A stretch of 64,000 nt of DNA, from NCBI RefSeq assembly GCF_041088075.1, contig NZ_JBGCVY010000037.1:62001-126000 (forward strand). Direction: 5' to 3'. The notes under the pieces were generated by a model. It ran no database searches. It had not been told where the DNA came from and worked only from the letters and a program-made list of their open reading frames with translations. The translations under genes and the position numbers were made by a program. This document shows positions 50,419 to 58,909 of this stretch, one piece after another (positions within the stretch are counted from its first letter, which is position 1; the number at the start of each line of letters is the position of its first letter). This stretch comes from Mucilaginibacter_A sp041088075 (lineage in GTDB: Bacteria; Bacteroidota; Bacteroidia; Sphingobacteriales; Sphingobacteriaceae).

Positions 50419-51534
50419 TTACTTCAGCAGTTTCGCCAGCGTTTGTTCCAACTCTTCGCCGCGTAAATCTTTGGCAACAATTTTTCCGGTCGGGTCAATT
50501 AAAAAGTTGCCGGGAATAGAACGAACGCCGTACAAAGCTGCCACCTGGTTGTTCCAAAATTGCAAATCGGAAACGTGGTTCCAAGCTAAACCATCGTCCT
50601 TAATGGCTTTCAACCAAGCTTCTTTTCCGTTCGGCCGATCCAAAGAAACGCCCAAAACCGTAAAGTTTTTGGTTTTATACTGATTGTAAACTTTCACCAC
50701 ATTTGGGTTTTCCTGACGGCAAGGCTGGCACCACGAAGCCCAAAAATCCAGCAATACGTATTTTCCTTTAAAAGAAGACAAAGAAACCGGTTTGCCGTCA
50801 GGGTCGTTTTGCGTAAAATCCGGCGCGATAGAACCAACAGCAGTAGCTTTTAACTTGTCTAAAGCCGCTTTGTAGGCTTTTCCGTTTTCTGAATTTTGGA
50901 TGGCGGGTGCCAAAGTGCTGAACAAAGGCATCACTTCACTATAATCCGGAGCCGGGCCGGCAAAAGAACGCAAAGCATCCAAACTTACAAAAGAAGCCGG
51001 GTTTTGCTGGATAAACTTTTTGAGTACTGCTTTTTGCTCGTTTTGCAGCGCTGTGTATTTTTCAACCAGTTTCGGCCGTTCCGCTTCCGGCGTTTTTTGG
51101 TATTCGTTGTTCAGCACAACCGCTTTATCCAGCACAGGTTTTATAGCTGCGGCCAGTTTTGCATTGTCATCATTTAATTTTGAACCGCTAACTTTGGCTT
51201 TTTTTAACGAATCGGTTCCGGCAACCAAAATGTTGCCGTTTTCCAGGTACAAATTCATTACGTCGGCATCGCGCCCTAAACTGTTAATGCCAATTCCGGT
51301 ATGGTCGAGCAATAAAAGAGCCTGAGTCGGCAGGTTTGTATTTCCCTTAAATTCGAAAACACCATCTGCCAAAACAGCAGAATCGGTTACATTTTTATCT
51401 TTCTCCCGATGCAATAAATAAACCTTTGCAGGCGCATTCAGCTTACCAATTTTACCTTTTACATCATAATTGCCGGTTTGCGCACTGGCCAGAAAAGGCA
51501 AGGCTACCAGCGTTGAAAACAAAATCTTTTTCAT
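50419..51534 (-). CDS. TlpA-family thiol:disulfide oxidoreductase (DUF4369-TlpA)
   Basis: A 371-residue exported protein: signal peptide (LVALPFLASAQ), an N-terminal DUF4369-like beta domain (about 20-125), a helical linker and a C-terminal AhpC/TSA-TlpA domain (about 235-371). The redox site is WASWCQPCRQ, with Cys at about 268 and 271, and the cis-Pro lies in GVRSIPGNFLID. This two-domain type is specific to Bacteroidota and works in the periplasm on disulfides of secreted proteins or haem proteins. Convergent with purD, separated by a motif-pair hairpin. Confidence 0.9.
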   Translation of the reverse strand: MKKILFSTLVALPFLASAQTGNYDVKGKIGKLNAPAKVYLLHREKDKNVTDSAVLADGVFEFKGNTNLPTQALLLLDHTGIGINSLGRDADVMNLYLENGNILVAGTDSLKKAKVSGSKLNDDNAKLAAAIKPVLDKAVVLNNEYQKTPEAERPKLVEKYTALQNEQKAVLKKFIQQNPASFVSLDALRSFAGPAPDYSEVMPLFSTLAPAIQNSENGKAYKAALDKLKATAVGSIAPDFTQNDPDGKPVSLSSFKGKYVLLDFWASWCQPCRQENPNVVKVYNQYKTKNFTVLGVSLDRPNGKEAWLKAIKDDGLAWNHVSDLQFWNNQVAALYGVRSIPGNFLIDPTGKIVAKDLRGEELEQTLAKLLK

Positions 51535-51539
51535 TTAAT

Positions 51540-51674
51540 AATTTTTAGGTGATAAAAGAAGCATATTATAAAATCGGAAAGACCAAAAGTCGGAAAGCAA
51601 AACCGTCTAAAAAAACACTTTCAACTTTTGGGTTAAAATTCCCACACTTATTTTTAGGTGATAAAAGAAGCATC
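51540..51674 (-). repeat. Two tandem copies of the dispersed motif in the same orientation
   Basis: ATTTTTAGGTGATAAAAGAAGCAT-type units end at 51564 and 51673; they are identical over at least 24 bases and 110 bases apart. A GTCGGAAAG low-complexity tract lies between them. Direct-repeat arrangement instead of the facing pairs seen elsewhere. Confidence 0.9.
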
Positions 51675-51697
51675 AAAATTGACTGGCTCAAAATTAA

Positions 51698-52882
51698 TCA
51701 AATCAATTTTTGATAAGTGCGCCACCAAAGATCGGGCATTTCGCCAGAAACAGCTAATAAATAATCGTCGTAATGGCAAGGCACCAAATGGAAACGCTCG
51801 TTTTTTGAACCAGCCGAAGGATACGGGATTTGCATCCACCAGCGGTCAGACTTTTTACTTTTTACAAAAACCAACTCGTGTTCTTTATGCTTTAAACTCG
51901 TTTTGTAGATTAAATATTGTGATTTTGGGTGAAGCGGGAAATCTTTTTTGCGGTTGTAAAAGCCATCAATAAAATACCAGATCATTTGCGAAAGCAACAT
52001 CGCCGTTTGTCCGTTGCTATCGTAAGCCGGGTTAAATTCGTAAAAACCGATGGAACTGAGCTTATCGTTAAAACCGGCATAACGGCAAATCTGACAAGCT
52101 TCTTCCCCATAAAAACCGTTCGGAACAGCGTTAAAATTGGCCCCGGCATCAGACGAACGAATGGCGCCAACATCAAAACTGATCATGCTGGCATTGCGGA
52201 TAATGGGTTCTGTGGATTGTATTTTTCCGCTTAAATTCCCCAACCGGTGGGTATCAAAAAACAGCTTGTCCATCATTTGCAAACGTTCCTGGTTTACCAA
52301 ATACGTTTGGTAGCCCAGGTTGCTGAAGTTGAACAGCATGTCCGGCTCATGCATCAAAATTTTGTTGAGGTAAGAAGCAGAAGTTGTTTCAATTTGATCG
52401 GGAAAAGGGTCGTCTTCCATATCCAAATGTGCATCAACAATCACCAGATCAACCTTTTGCTCCAAGGCTTCGTAAGCCAAATACTGCGCGTAGGTTAAAT
52501 CCTGGCTGCCGCCGATGATGATCGGCAAAATATCCATTTTAATCAGTTCGGCAACTACTGTTTTTAGGGCGATGTACGTATCGGTTACCGTTTTGCCGCG
52601 ACGGATGTTGCCCAAATCGGCGATCTTGGTTTTGTAACCGCCTTCGTACAATTGGTACAGCTTTTCGCGGATGTAATCCGGCCCCAAAGCGCAACCTGTA
52701 TTGCCATCGGCGTTGCGGTCTTCTTGCACACCAATCAAAGCAAGGTCAGGTTTTTGGTTTTCCAGATCGGGAAAATGATCGGTAAAAACAGCCATACAAG
52801 TGCCCAGCCGGCCTTTTATAAAAGCGTTTTCAGGCAGCAAACGGCCAGCCTCAACAGGCGTAAAAAAATCAACTAAAGACAT
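51698..52882 (-). CDS. Arginase/formiminoglutamase-fold protein with degenerate metal site
   Basis: A 394-residue protein of the ureohydrolase (arginase/agmatinase/formimidoylglutamase) superfamily, longer than usual. The family blocks are present but altered: IIGGSQDLTYA replaces GGxHS/T, so the first metal His is Gln; VIVDAHLDMEDD keeps the DAHxD ligands; SFDVGAIRSSDAG replaces SxDxDxxDP, losing the second Asp. A partial manganese site or a non-catalytic role is expected. This protein type is conserved in Bacteroidota and often annotated formimidoylglutamase. No hut genes lie nearby. Confidence 0.85.
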   Translation of the reverse strand: MSLVDFFTPVEAGRLLPENAFIKGRLGTCMAVFTDHFPDLENQKPDLALIGVQEDRNADGNTGCALGPDYIREKLYQLYEGGYKTKIADLGNIRRGKTVTDTYIALKTVVAELIKMDILPIIIGGSQDLTYAQYLAYEALEQKVDLVIVDAHLDMEDDPFPDQIETTSASYLNKILMHEPDMLFNFSNLGYQTYLVNQERLQMMDKLFFDTHRLGNLSGKIQSTEPIIRNASMISFDVGAIRSSDAGANFNAVPNGFYGEEACQICRYAGFNDKLSSIGFYEFNPAYDSNGQTAMLLSQMIWYFIDGFYNRKKDFPLHPKSQYLIYKTSLKHKEHELVFVKSKKSDRWWMQIPYPSAGSKNERFHLVPCHYDDYLLAVSGEMPDLWWRTYQKLI

Positions 52883-52933
52883 TTAAGCAGCATAAATAAC
52901 TGCGGGCAAATATCTGTTATTTATAAGAAAGAA

Positions 52934-52960
52934 CTGAATTTATAGTGGTAAAAGAAGCAT
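52934..52960 (-). repeat. Dispersed motif with tail
   Basis: CTGAATTTATAGT plus GGTAAAAGAAGCAT in the gap between the arginase-fold gene and a doubtful small frame. Confidence 0.9.
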
Positions 52961-53062
52961 TTCCCATTTAAATAAGGTTTAATTGTAAACCCCTTTTTGC
53001 TATTCCTCTACATTTAATTCAAGGCTCTTATTGTTTAATATAAATTTTATCAGTTGTTAATC

Positions 53063-53272
53063 TTACTTTAATATGATGATTTTTTCATAAACGAAAAAAT
53101 CCAATATTTTAATGTTTTTTGCAGAAAAGAAAGGATAAAATCCATATTCAGGCGCATTGGAATTGCGTAAATTGAAACGGGTTTTCTCATCTGAAAGATC
53201 AATAATAGCTATTCCCCCTATCACACTTTCCGGAAGTTTTATCAATTTTGAAACTAACTCATTTGAAAACAT
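53063..53272 (-). CDS. Doubtful small protein, 69 aa
   Basis: A minus-strand frame from ATG 53272 with a mixed sequence (SVIGGIAIIDLSDEKTRF, then EYGFYPFFSAKNIKI) that looks more like protein than the shadow frames of this window, in an otherwise empty 469-base gap. No family is recognised. It may be a real small gene or a decayed one. Confidence 0.35.
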   Translation of the reverse strand: MFSNELVSKLIKLPESVIGGIAIIDLSDEKTRFNLRNSNAPEYGFYPFFSAKNIKILDFFVYEKIIILK

Positions 53273-53351
53273 TTCTTTAATCCAACTTCTGTAAAATAAT
53301 TAAAAAAAGTTTAAAAACTGATATTTTGATTCTTCTTGAATTTTCTCCTGC

Positions 53352-54185
53352 TTAATGCTTCTTCACCAAATTATTCAAAATCATCCTGCTCGAATCCGTA
53401 ACCATCCGTGTACTGTCCTGCGGTATAAAATGGCGTTTAAAAGCAACCAAAGCAGCGGTAGAATCGCGGGTGTCATAGCCAATTAAACGCATGGCTTGTA
53501 CGGTATTGAAGTTGGTGGAAACAGAATCCAGTTTCGCATCATACCAATTGCCAAAACCATGATCGGCCAAAATTTTCCAGGGGAAATATTTGTTCGGGTC
53601 GTTTTTGCGGGTTGGCGCAATATCCGCGTGGCCAATAAAATTTGCTGTGGGAATGTTGTATGTTTTTTTAAGCGTAGTCAGTAGCGTCAACAAACTGTTG
53701 ATCTGCGCTTCGGGGAAAGGCACAAAGCCATTGTTGTCCAGCTCAATCCCGATGGAGTTGCTGTTGATATCGGTGTTGCTGCCCCAACGCGCGTTTCCGG
53801 CTTGCCAGGCGCGCAGGTAATCGTTCAGCAGGTGGTAAACTTTGCCGTCTTTGCCAATCAAATAATGTGCGCTCACTTGTGTTCTGGGCAACGTAAATGT
53901 TTTTAAGGTTTGTTCCGTCGAGTTTTGTGCAGTGTGATGGATGATGACGTAATTGGGTTTGCGCAAGTTGAAATTGGTAGTGCCCACCCAATCTTTTTTT
54001 TCGGGCGAAGTTATGCCGGGCGTTGTTGGTGGAATCTGACCGATAATCTTCGCATATTCCTTGGCCTGCTGCTTATAAGAACGGTTGGTAATAGCATAAG
54101 GATTGGTGGCGCAACCGGCTAGCAGCAAAGTTGCGGCCGTAAACCAAGACAGGTAAGTTAAAATTGGGGCAGCGGTATTTTTCAT
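53352..54185 (-). CDS. N-acetylmuramoyl-L-alanine amidase lipoprotein (Amidase_2)
   Basis: A 277-residue lipoprotein amidase that cleaves the muramyl-peptide bond. Lipobox LLAGC gives Cys25. The Amidase_2/AmpD-like domain (about 78-215) has zinc ligand His in VIIHHTAQN, then SAHYLIGKDGKVYHLL, SIGIELDNNG and FIGHADIAPTRKNDP, the last with the second zinc His. The C-terminal part holds extra repeats with Ser/Asp-rich turns. It is likely periplasmic and acts in wall recycling or division. Upstream (toward gltX) lie two unusual hairpins. Confidence 0.92.
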   Translation of the reverse strand: MKNTAAPILTYLSWFTAATLLLAGCATNPYAITNRSYKQQAKEYAKIIGQIPPTTPGITSPEKKDWVGTTNFNLRKPNYVIIHHTAQNSTEQTLKTFTLPRTQVSAHYLIGKDGKVYHLLNDYLRAWQAGNARWGSNTDINSNSIGIELDNNGFVPFPEAQINSLLTLLTTLKKTYNIPTANFIGHADIAPTRKNDPNKYFPWKILADHGFGNWYDAKLDSVSTNFNTVQAMRLIGYDTRDSTAALVAFKRHFIPQDSTRMVTDSSRMILNNLVKKH

Positions 54186-54224
54186 GGTAGAAGCAAGATA
54201 GGAAAAATCGGTTTAACAAATATT

Positions 54225-54301
54225 GACGTGTATAGAAAAACGCCATTTTCTATACACGTCGTTGTTCATATGTATAGAAAAAGCCGTTTTTCTATACATA
54301 T
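54225..54301. repeat. Two adjacent perfect hairpins with core GTATAGAAAA
   Basis: Hairpin 1 (54225-54260) has 15-bp arms GACGTGTATAGAAAA and complement around ACGCCA; hairpin 2 (54268-54301) has 15-bp arms ATATGTATAGAAAAA and complement around GCCG. They differ at the outer two to four bases but share the core. Located between gltX and the amidase gene, both minus strand; candidates for a terminator plus operator, or a paired repeat unit. Confidence 0.85.
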
Positions 54302-54321
54302 CGTTAATTCAAATACTTCTT

Positions 54322-55845
54322 TTACCTACTTAAAATGGATAACGCAAACTCAATCCGTTCCACCATTTCCTGATTGCCCAACACTTCTGCAATATCAAAA
54401 ACTGCCGGGCCAAATTTGCCGCCAACCAAAATAATGCGGAAAGGCAGCATCACTTCGCTAATTTTAATCCCTTTTTCTACAACCAAAGCTTTAAAAGTGG
54501 TTTCAATGTTTGCAGCGTTCCAGCCTTCAATTTCCTGCGATTTTTGGATAAACGCAATAAAAAAATCTGTTTTGGCATCGTTCCATTTGGGTTGAATGCT
54601 TGGCCAATCGATGGAATTTTCCGCAGGTTTTTGGAAGAAGTAAGCCGAATGTTCGTAAAAATCCGTCAGCAACGTGCAACGGTCTTTTACCAGATCAATG
54701 ATTTTTTTAAGCTGAGGATGGTTTTCTGCAAAAATATCATGCGCCCGCAAAACCGGGATCACATCCGATATTAAATTGGAAGCCGAACTTTGTTTGATCC
54801 ATTCATGGTTGAACCATTTGGCTTTCTCAAAATCAAACTGCGCGCCTGCTTTACTGATGCGGTCCATCGAAAACTGCTCTGTCAGTTCCTCCAACGAAAA
54901 AATTTCCTGGTCGGTTCCGTTGTTCCAGCCCAAAAGTGCCAGCAGGTTCACAAAAGCTTCGGGCAAAAAACCCAACTCGCGGAAACCTTGTGTTAATTCT
55001 CCGTTTTTTGGATCAGTCCAATTCATCGCATAAACGGGGAAACCAAAAATATCACCATCGCGTTTGCTCAGTTTTCCGTGTCCGTCTGGCCTTAAAATCA
55101 AAGGCAAATGCGCCCATTGCGGCATTTCATTTTTCCAGCCTAAATATTCCCACAAAAGCAAATGGACGGACGCCGATGGCAGCCATTCTTCCCCGCGGAA
55201 AGCATGGGTAATTTTCATCAGGTAATCATCCACCACAACCGCTAAATGGTATGTCGGCATTCCATCAGCTTTTAACAAAACTTTATCGTCCACCTGACTG
55301 GTTTCAAAATTAACGCGGCCGCGTATCATATCCGTAAACCCAATCGTTTCGTCCACCGGCATTTTGATGCGGATCACGTGCGGCGTTCCTGCATCCAGCA
55401 AATCATGCACTTCTTTTACCGGCAAAAAAATGGAGTTGCGCAGTTCGTTTCGGTGCGTGTGGCCGTATTGAAAATTTAGGGTTTCGGTTCGTTTTTGCTC
55501 CAGTTCTTCCGGCGTGTCAAAAGCGTAGTAAGCGTTTCCCTGGGCTACCAACTGCTCGGCGTACTGGCGGTACAACGCTTTCCGTTCGCTTTGGCGGTAC
55601 GAGCCGTATTCGCCGCCGGCGTGCGGGCCTTCATCCGGCGTGATGCCGCACCAGTTTAGGCAATCTAAAATGTATTCTTCGGCGCCTGCTACAAAGCGCG
55701 TTTGGTCGGTATCTTCAACCCGTAAAATAAAATCGCCGCCGTTTTGCCGGGCGAACAAATAGTTAAAAAGGGCAGTGCGCATGCCGCCCAAATGCAGGCC
55801 GCCGGTTGGGCTTGGCGCAAAACGGACTCTTACTTTAGCAGACAT
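54322..55845 (-). CDS. gltX: Glutamyl-tRNA synthetase
   Basis: A 507-residue class I synthetase. The HIGH-type motif appears in FAPSPTGGLHLGGMRTALFNYL (residues 8-29) and the KMSKS-type motif as KLSKRDG (about 257-263). The DEGPHAGGEYGSYRQSERKALY segment is typical of GluRS. The C-terminal anticodon-binding helical domain ends at 507. A variant of the dispersed motif (GCACTTCTTTTACCGG, about 55405) is in frame and encodes LPVKEVHDLL; the 23-base stretch with its tail also occurs at 1980-2002. Confidence 0.96.
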   Translation of the reverse strand: MSAKVRVRFAPSPTGGLHLGGMRTALFNYLFARQNGGDFILRVEDTDQTRFVAGAEEYILDCLNWCGITPDEGPHAGGEYGSYRQSERKALYRQYAEQLVAQGNAYYAFDTPEELEQKRTETLNFQYGHTHRNELRNSIFLPVKEVHDLLDAGTPHVIRIKMPVDETIGFTDMIRGRVNFETSQVDDKVLLKADGMPTYHLAVVVDDYLMKITHAFRGEEWLPSASVHLLLWEYLGWKNEMPQWAHLPLILRPDGHGKLSKRDGDIFGFPVYAMNWTDPKNGELTQGFRELGFLPEAFVNLLALLGWNNGTDQEIFSLEELTEQFSMDRISKAGAQFDFEKAKWFNHEWIKQSSASNLISDVIPVLRAHDIFAENHPQLKKIIDLVKDRCTLLTDFYEHSAYFFQKPAENSIDWPSIQPKWNDAKTDFFIAFIQKSQEIEGWNAANIETTFKALVVEKGIKISEVMLPFRIILVGGKFGPAVFDIAEVLGNQEMVERIEFALSILSR

Positions 55846-55881
55846 TGTATAAAATTAAGTGGTAAAAACAGTATTTGTTTA

Positions 55882-56045
55882 GGGCCTGTTTAAAATTTAT
55901 TGATCAAAGTTTCGATGCTTCTTTTACCACCTAAAAATCATCGGGCAATTGGGTTTTGATTTGTTTAGGTTGATGGTTCAAACACCAATTTTTATAGGGT
56001 AAAAGAAGCATCGGCATTTTTTCTTGTATAAATTTAAACAGGCCC
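55882..56045. mobile_element. MITE-like palindromic element, 164 bp, with TTA duplication
   Basis: Ends GGGCCTGTTTAAAATTTAT (55882-55900) and ATAAATTTAAACAGGCCC (56028-56045) are inverted, perfect over the outer 14 bases and differing only by one A in the run. TTA flanks both sides (55879-55881 and 56046-56048). Internal motif pair: GATGCTTCTTTTACC plus ACCTAAAAAT (55914-55938) and ACCAATTTTTATAGG plus GTAAAAGAAGCATC (55983-56012). No coding capacity; located between gltX and a histidine kinase gene. Confidence 0.9.
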
Positions 56046-56112
56046 TTAATTAAAGCAAAGATAAGTTTTAACCTTGTAGATTAAGGTTGAAGTACAAAAG
56101 CAAAGCCAAATT

Positions 56113-57387
56113 ATGAGCGCAGAGGCAATATTACAGGGCAATTCCCGTATCCTGAAACGGATGAACCCTTATGAACATAAACGCCAGTGGAACTATCTGT
56201 TGCTGGTCTTTGCCGCCATTATTGCCAGCGGGTCTTTGTTTTACACCAATTACCTGGTTAAAAACATTGCGAAATCCGAACATACGCGTGCCGAAATCTG
56301 GGCGAAAAGTATGCAACAGCAACTGTCTTCGGATGACAACAACTTTTTAAACTATGTTTTTGCGGTCCGCGACAGCCTTTCCGTCCCGGCCATTATTACG
56401 GATGAAAAAGGCGATTTTATTTCTTCCAAAGGCTTAGATTCAACCAAAACCTTTATTGATACGCGCGAAAAAGGGAAAGTTGAAATTAAACACGCCGGGC
56501 CACAGTACGACCCGCAGTATTTTAAAGATGAGCTGGAATCCATGAAATCCCAACATGCGCCCATCAAGTTGGACATCAGCCAAAGCATGTTTGGCAAAAC
56601 CTACTGGCTGGTTTATTACAAAGATTCGATGTTGTTAACGCAGCTCAAAATTTTCCCGTACGTGCAACTGCTGCTCATCGCGGTGTTTTTGCTGGTGGCT
56701 TATACAGCGTTTAATTCGTCCCGAAAATCAGAACAAAACCAGGTTTGGGTTGGCCTGGCCAAAGAAACGGCGCACCAGTTGGGCACGCCTATTTCTTCGC
56801 TGATGGCCTGGATCGAGTTGCTGAAAGATAAGTTTAATGCCGAGAACGACCCGCTTTTGCTGGAAATGGACAACGATGTAAAGCGACTGGAAATTGTGGC
56901 CGACCGTTTTTCTAAAATCGGATCTAAACCGGTGTTGGAAGTGCATTCGGTTTATGAGGTGGTGAAAGATTACGTGGATTATTTTAAAGTCCGCGTTTCC
57001 AACAAAATCAGTTTTGATTTGAGCGGAGACCAGCATTTAAAAGCCGGTTTAAACATTCCGCTGTTTGATTGGGTGCTCGAAAACCTGTTGAAAAACGCCG
57101 TGAACGCCATCGAAGGAACCGGCCAGATTAGAGTTTTTATCCGCGGAAGTGTTTCTAAAAAACTGATTTATATTGATGTGAGCGATACTGGAAAAGGCAT
57201 TCCGCGTTCCAAGTTTCTCACGGTTTTTCGTCCGGGCTACACTACGCGCAAACGTGGCTGGGGATTGGGCTTATCGTTGACCAAAAGGATGATTGAAAAT
57301 TACCACAACGGGCAAATTTTTGTCAAAGATTCTGAACTGGGCAAAGGCACCACGTTTCGCATTGTTTTAAAAAGAATGGACGCATGA
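56113..57387 (+). CDS. Orphan sensor histidine kinase
   Basis: A 424-residue membrane kinase. The first hydrophobic segment (about 27-45) and the second (about 183-203) enclose a periplasmic sensor of about 140 residues. The dimerisation helix has the phospho-acceptor His in KETAHQLGTPISSLMAW (about residue 221), and the ATPase domain shows ENLLKNAVNAIEG (N box), DTGKGIPRSKF (G1) and GWGLGLSLTKRM (G2). No response-regulator gene is adjacent. The stop overlaps the DinB gene start by ATGA, so the two are coupled. Confidence 0.92.
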   Translation: MSAEAILQGNSRILKRMNPYEHKRQWNYLLLVFAAIIASGSLFYTNYLVKNIAKSEHTRAEIWAKSMQQQLSSDDNNFLNYVFAVRDSLSVPAIITDEKGDFISSKGLDSTKTFIDTREKGKVEIKHAGPQYDPQYFKDELESMKSQHAPIKLDISQSMFGKTYWLVYYKDSMLLTQLKIFPYVQLLLIAVFLLVAYTAFNSSRKSEQNQVWVGLAKETAHQLGTPISSLMAWIELLKDKFNAENDPLLLEMDNDVKRLEIVADRFSKIGSKPVLEVHSVYEVVKDYVDYFKVRVSNKISFDLSGDQHLKAGLNIPLFDWVLENLLKNAVNAIEGTGQIRVFIRGSVSKKLIYIDVSDTGKGIPRSKFLTVFRPGYTTRKRGWGLGLSLTKRMIENYHNGQIFVKDSELGKGTTFRIVLKRMDA

Positions 57388-57896
57388 TAACCAAACCTCA
57401 GCCCGACGAATACGCACCTTTTTATCAGGGTTATATTAACCAGGTTGGCGACGACGATGTGCTGGAAAAGCTATCTTCCAACCGAAAAAAAACCTACTAC
57501 TTCTTTTTGTCCATCCCACCGGAAAAAGCAGATTTTGCTTATGCCGAAGGAAAATGGTCTGTAAAAGAAGTATTAGGCCATATGATTGATACGGAACGGA
57601 TTATGGCTTACCGCCTGCTCCGGTTTGCGCGTGCCGATCATCATCCGCTGGCAGGTTTTAACGAAAACTTTTATGTTTCCAGGGCGAATGCTAAAAACCG
57701 GGATTTGGAAGATCTGGCAGACGAGTTTAGCGATTTGCGCAAAGCCAATTTGTACCTGTACCAAAACCTGGACGAAGAGCAATTGCGCAGAAAAGGCACG
57801 GCCAGCAATGCCATCGTTTCGGTAAAAGCGTTGTTGTATATCATTGCCGGCCACGAGTTGCACCACCTTAAAATCATTCGGGAAAGATACTTGTAA
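57384..57896 (+). CDS. DinB-family protein
   Basis: A 170-residue DinB/DUF664-type four-helix bundle. Conserved His positions are in VKEVLGHMIDTERIMAYRLLRFARADH and IIAGHELHHLKIIRERYL, which form the likely metal triad. Such proteins are often thiol-transferase-like or of unknown function. It overlaps the histidine kinase gene by 4 bases. A motif variant (GTAAAAGAAGTATT) is in frame near 57558 (SVKEVL). Confidence 0.88.
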   Translation: MITKPQPDEYAPFYQGYINQVGDDDVLEKLSSNRKKTYYFFLSIPPEKADFAYAEGKWSVKEVLGHMIDTERIMAYRLLRFARADHHPLAGFNENFYVSRANAKNRDLEDLADEFSDLRKANLYLYQNLDEEQLRRKGTASNAIVSVKALLYIIAGHELHHLKIIRERYL

Positions 57897-57904
57897 AAGA
57901 GGTT

Positions 57905-58267
57905 TTAGAGTTCTTTTTGCTTGTTGGCTTTGTTTTCGATGAAGTAAGAAATCAGCAAACCAATTCCGCCAAAAATGGCAATCAATCCAAAATAAACAGC
58001 ATCCGAATCGATACCACGATCGGTAAAAACCCATTGGTTTAACATAAAGGCTATAAACAAACCTAATCCTGAGCCAATCAGCAATAAACCAAAAGTTAGT
58101 GTGAAAGCGGGATTACTTTGCCGTTGTTTTGGTAAATCTGCATTTGGATCCATGCCGCGTTCTATCATGGTCATTCTTTCTTTATTTTTTAAATGATAAA
58201 TTCCAAAAATCATGGCAAACAAACCAAGTGGAACTAAAATTGGAATTAAAAGAGCGATGTTGTTCAT
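57905..58267 (-). CDS. DUF6249 membrane protein
   Basis: A 120-residue protein with N-terminal hydrophobic segment (ALLIPILVPLGLFAMIFGIYH), the cytosolic loop KNKERMTMIERGMDPNADLP typical of DUF6249, and two further membrane segments (about 55-77 and 93-111). The family is common in Bacteroidota beside ECF sigma/anti-sigma genes, as here, although on the opposite strand and separated by a repeat island. Function unknown; membrane stress control is a reasonable guess. Confidence 0.8.
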   Translation of the reverse strand: MNNIALLIPILVPLGLFAMIFGIYHLKNKERMTMIERGMDPNADLPKQRQSNPAFTLTFGLLLIGSGLGLFIAFMLNQWVFTDRGIDSDAVYFGLIAIFGGIGLLISYFIENKANKQKEL

Positions 58268-58365
58268 TTTCTTAAAGTTTTAAAAAGTGAATTAATTGTT
58301 TTTGGAAGCTATGACCACACCTTTTTAAACCAGGTTACAGCATCGGCATAAAATAATTTTAGGTG

Positions 58366-58864
58366 GATAAAAGAAGCATAGGTTTTTCTTTGTCCGTTCT
58401 TTTTGCTTGAACAAAAAGAACCAAAAATTCAAGAATGCCGGATCGCCTCCGGGCGGCATTCCTCCCCTCGCTCCTGGGTGGCTATCTTGCAAGCGGACCT
58501 GCCAATTCAACAAAAACAGGTACGCCCTTTTCATTCACCTAATTTATGCCGATAAAAGAAGCATGAAGAAAGTCGAAAAAGTCGGAAAGCCTTTTGTCAT
58601 TTCGCACCGAAGGGAGGAATCTTCTTTCAAAAACAAAAATCTAACTGTTTTGAAGAAGATTCCTCCCTTCGGATCGGGATGACAGCAAAGTTCGGGATAG
58701 CAAAAGCGCGCATTCCGAAGCGGCAGATCATCGCCCAGACGCGGAAAGGCCCGACAAAACGCCCGGAGGGATCGGGTTTGTCTTGAATTTTTGGTTCTTT
58801 TTGTTCAAGCAAAAAGAACGTTAAATAAAAAGAATCGCCAAATTTATACCGATAAAAGAAGCAT
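58366..58864. repeat. Nested repeat island (642-base gap)
   Basis: From outside in: motif copy 58366-58379; a 39-bp arm 58395-58433 (CGTTCTTTTTGCTTGAAC...) whose perfect reverse complement is 58782-58820; motif copy 58551-58564; a TGTCATTTCG...AGGGAGGAATC hairpin (arms 58595-58625 and 58653-58684); motif copy 58851-58864. At least three repeat families are stacked in one gap. No gene is present; the CCGGGCGG-rich parts are repeat sequence. Confidence 0.88.
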
Positions 58865-58909
58865 CAACTGTAACCTCATCTTAATTCCAAGCGTCAGAGC
58901 AAATAATTG

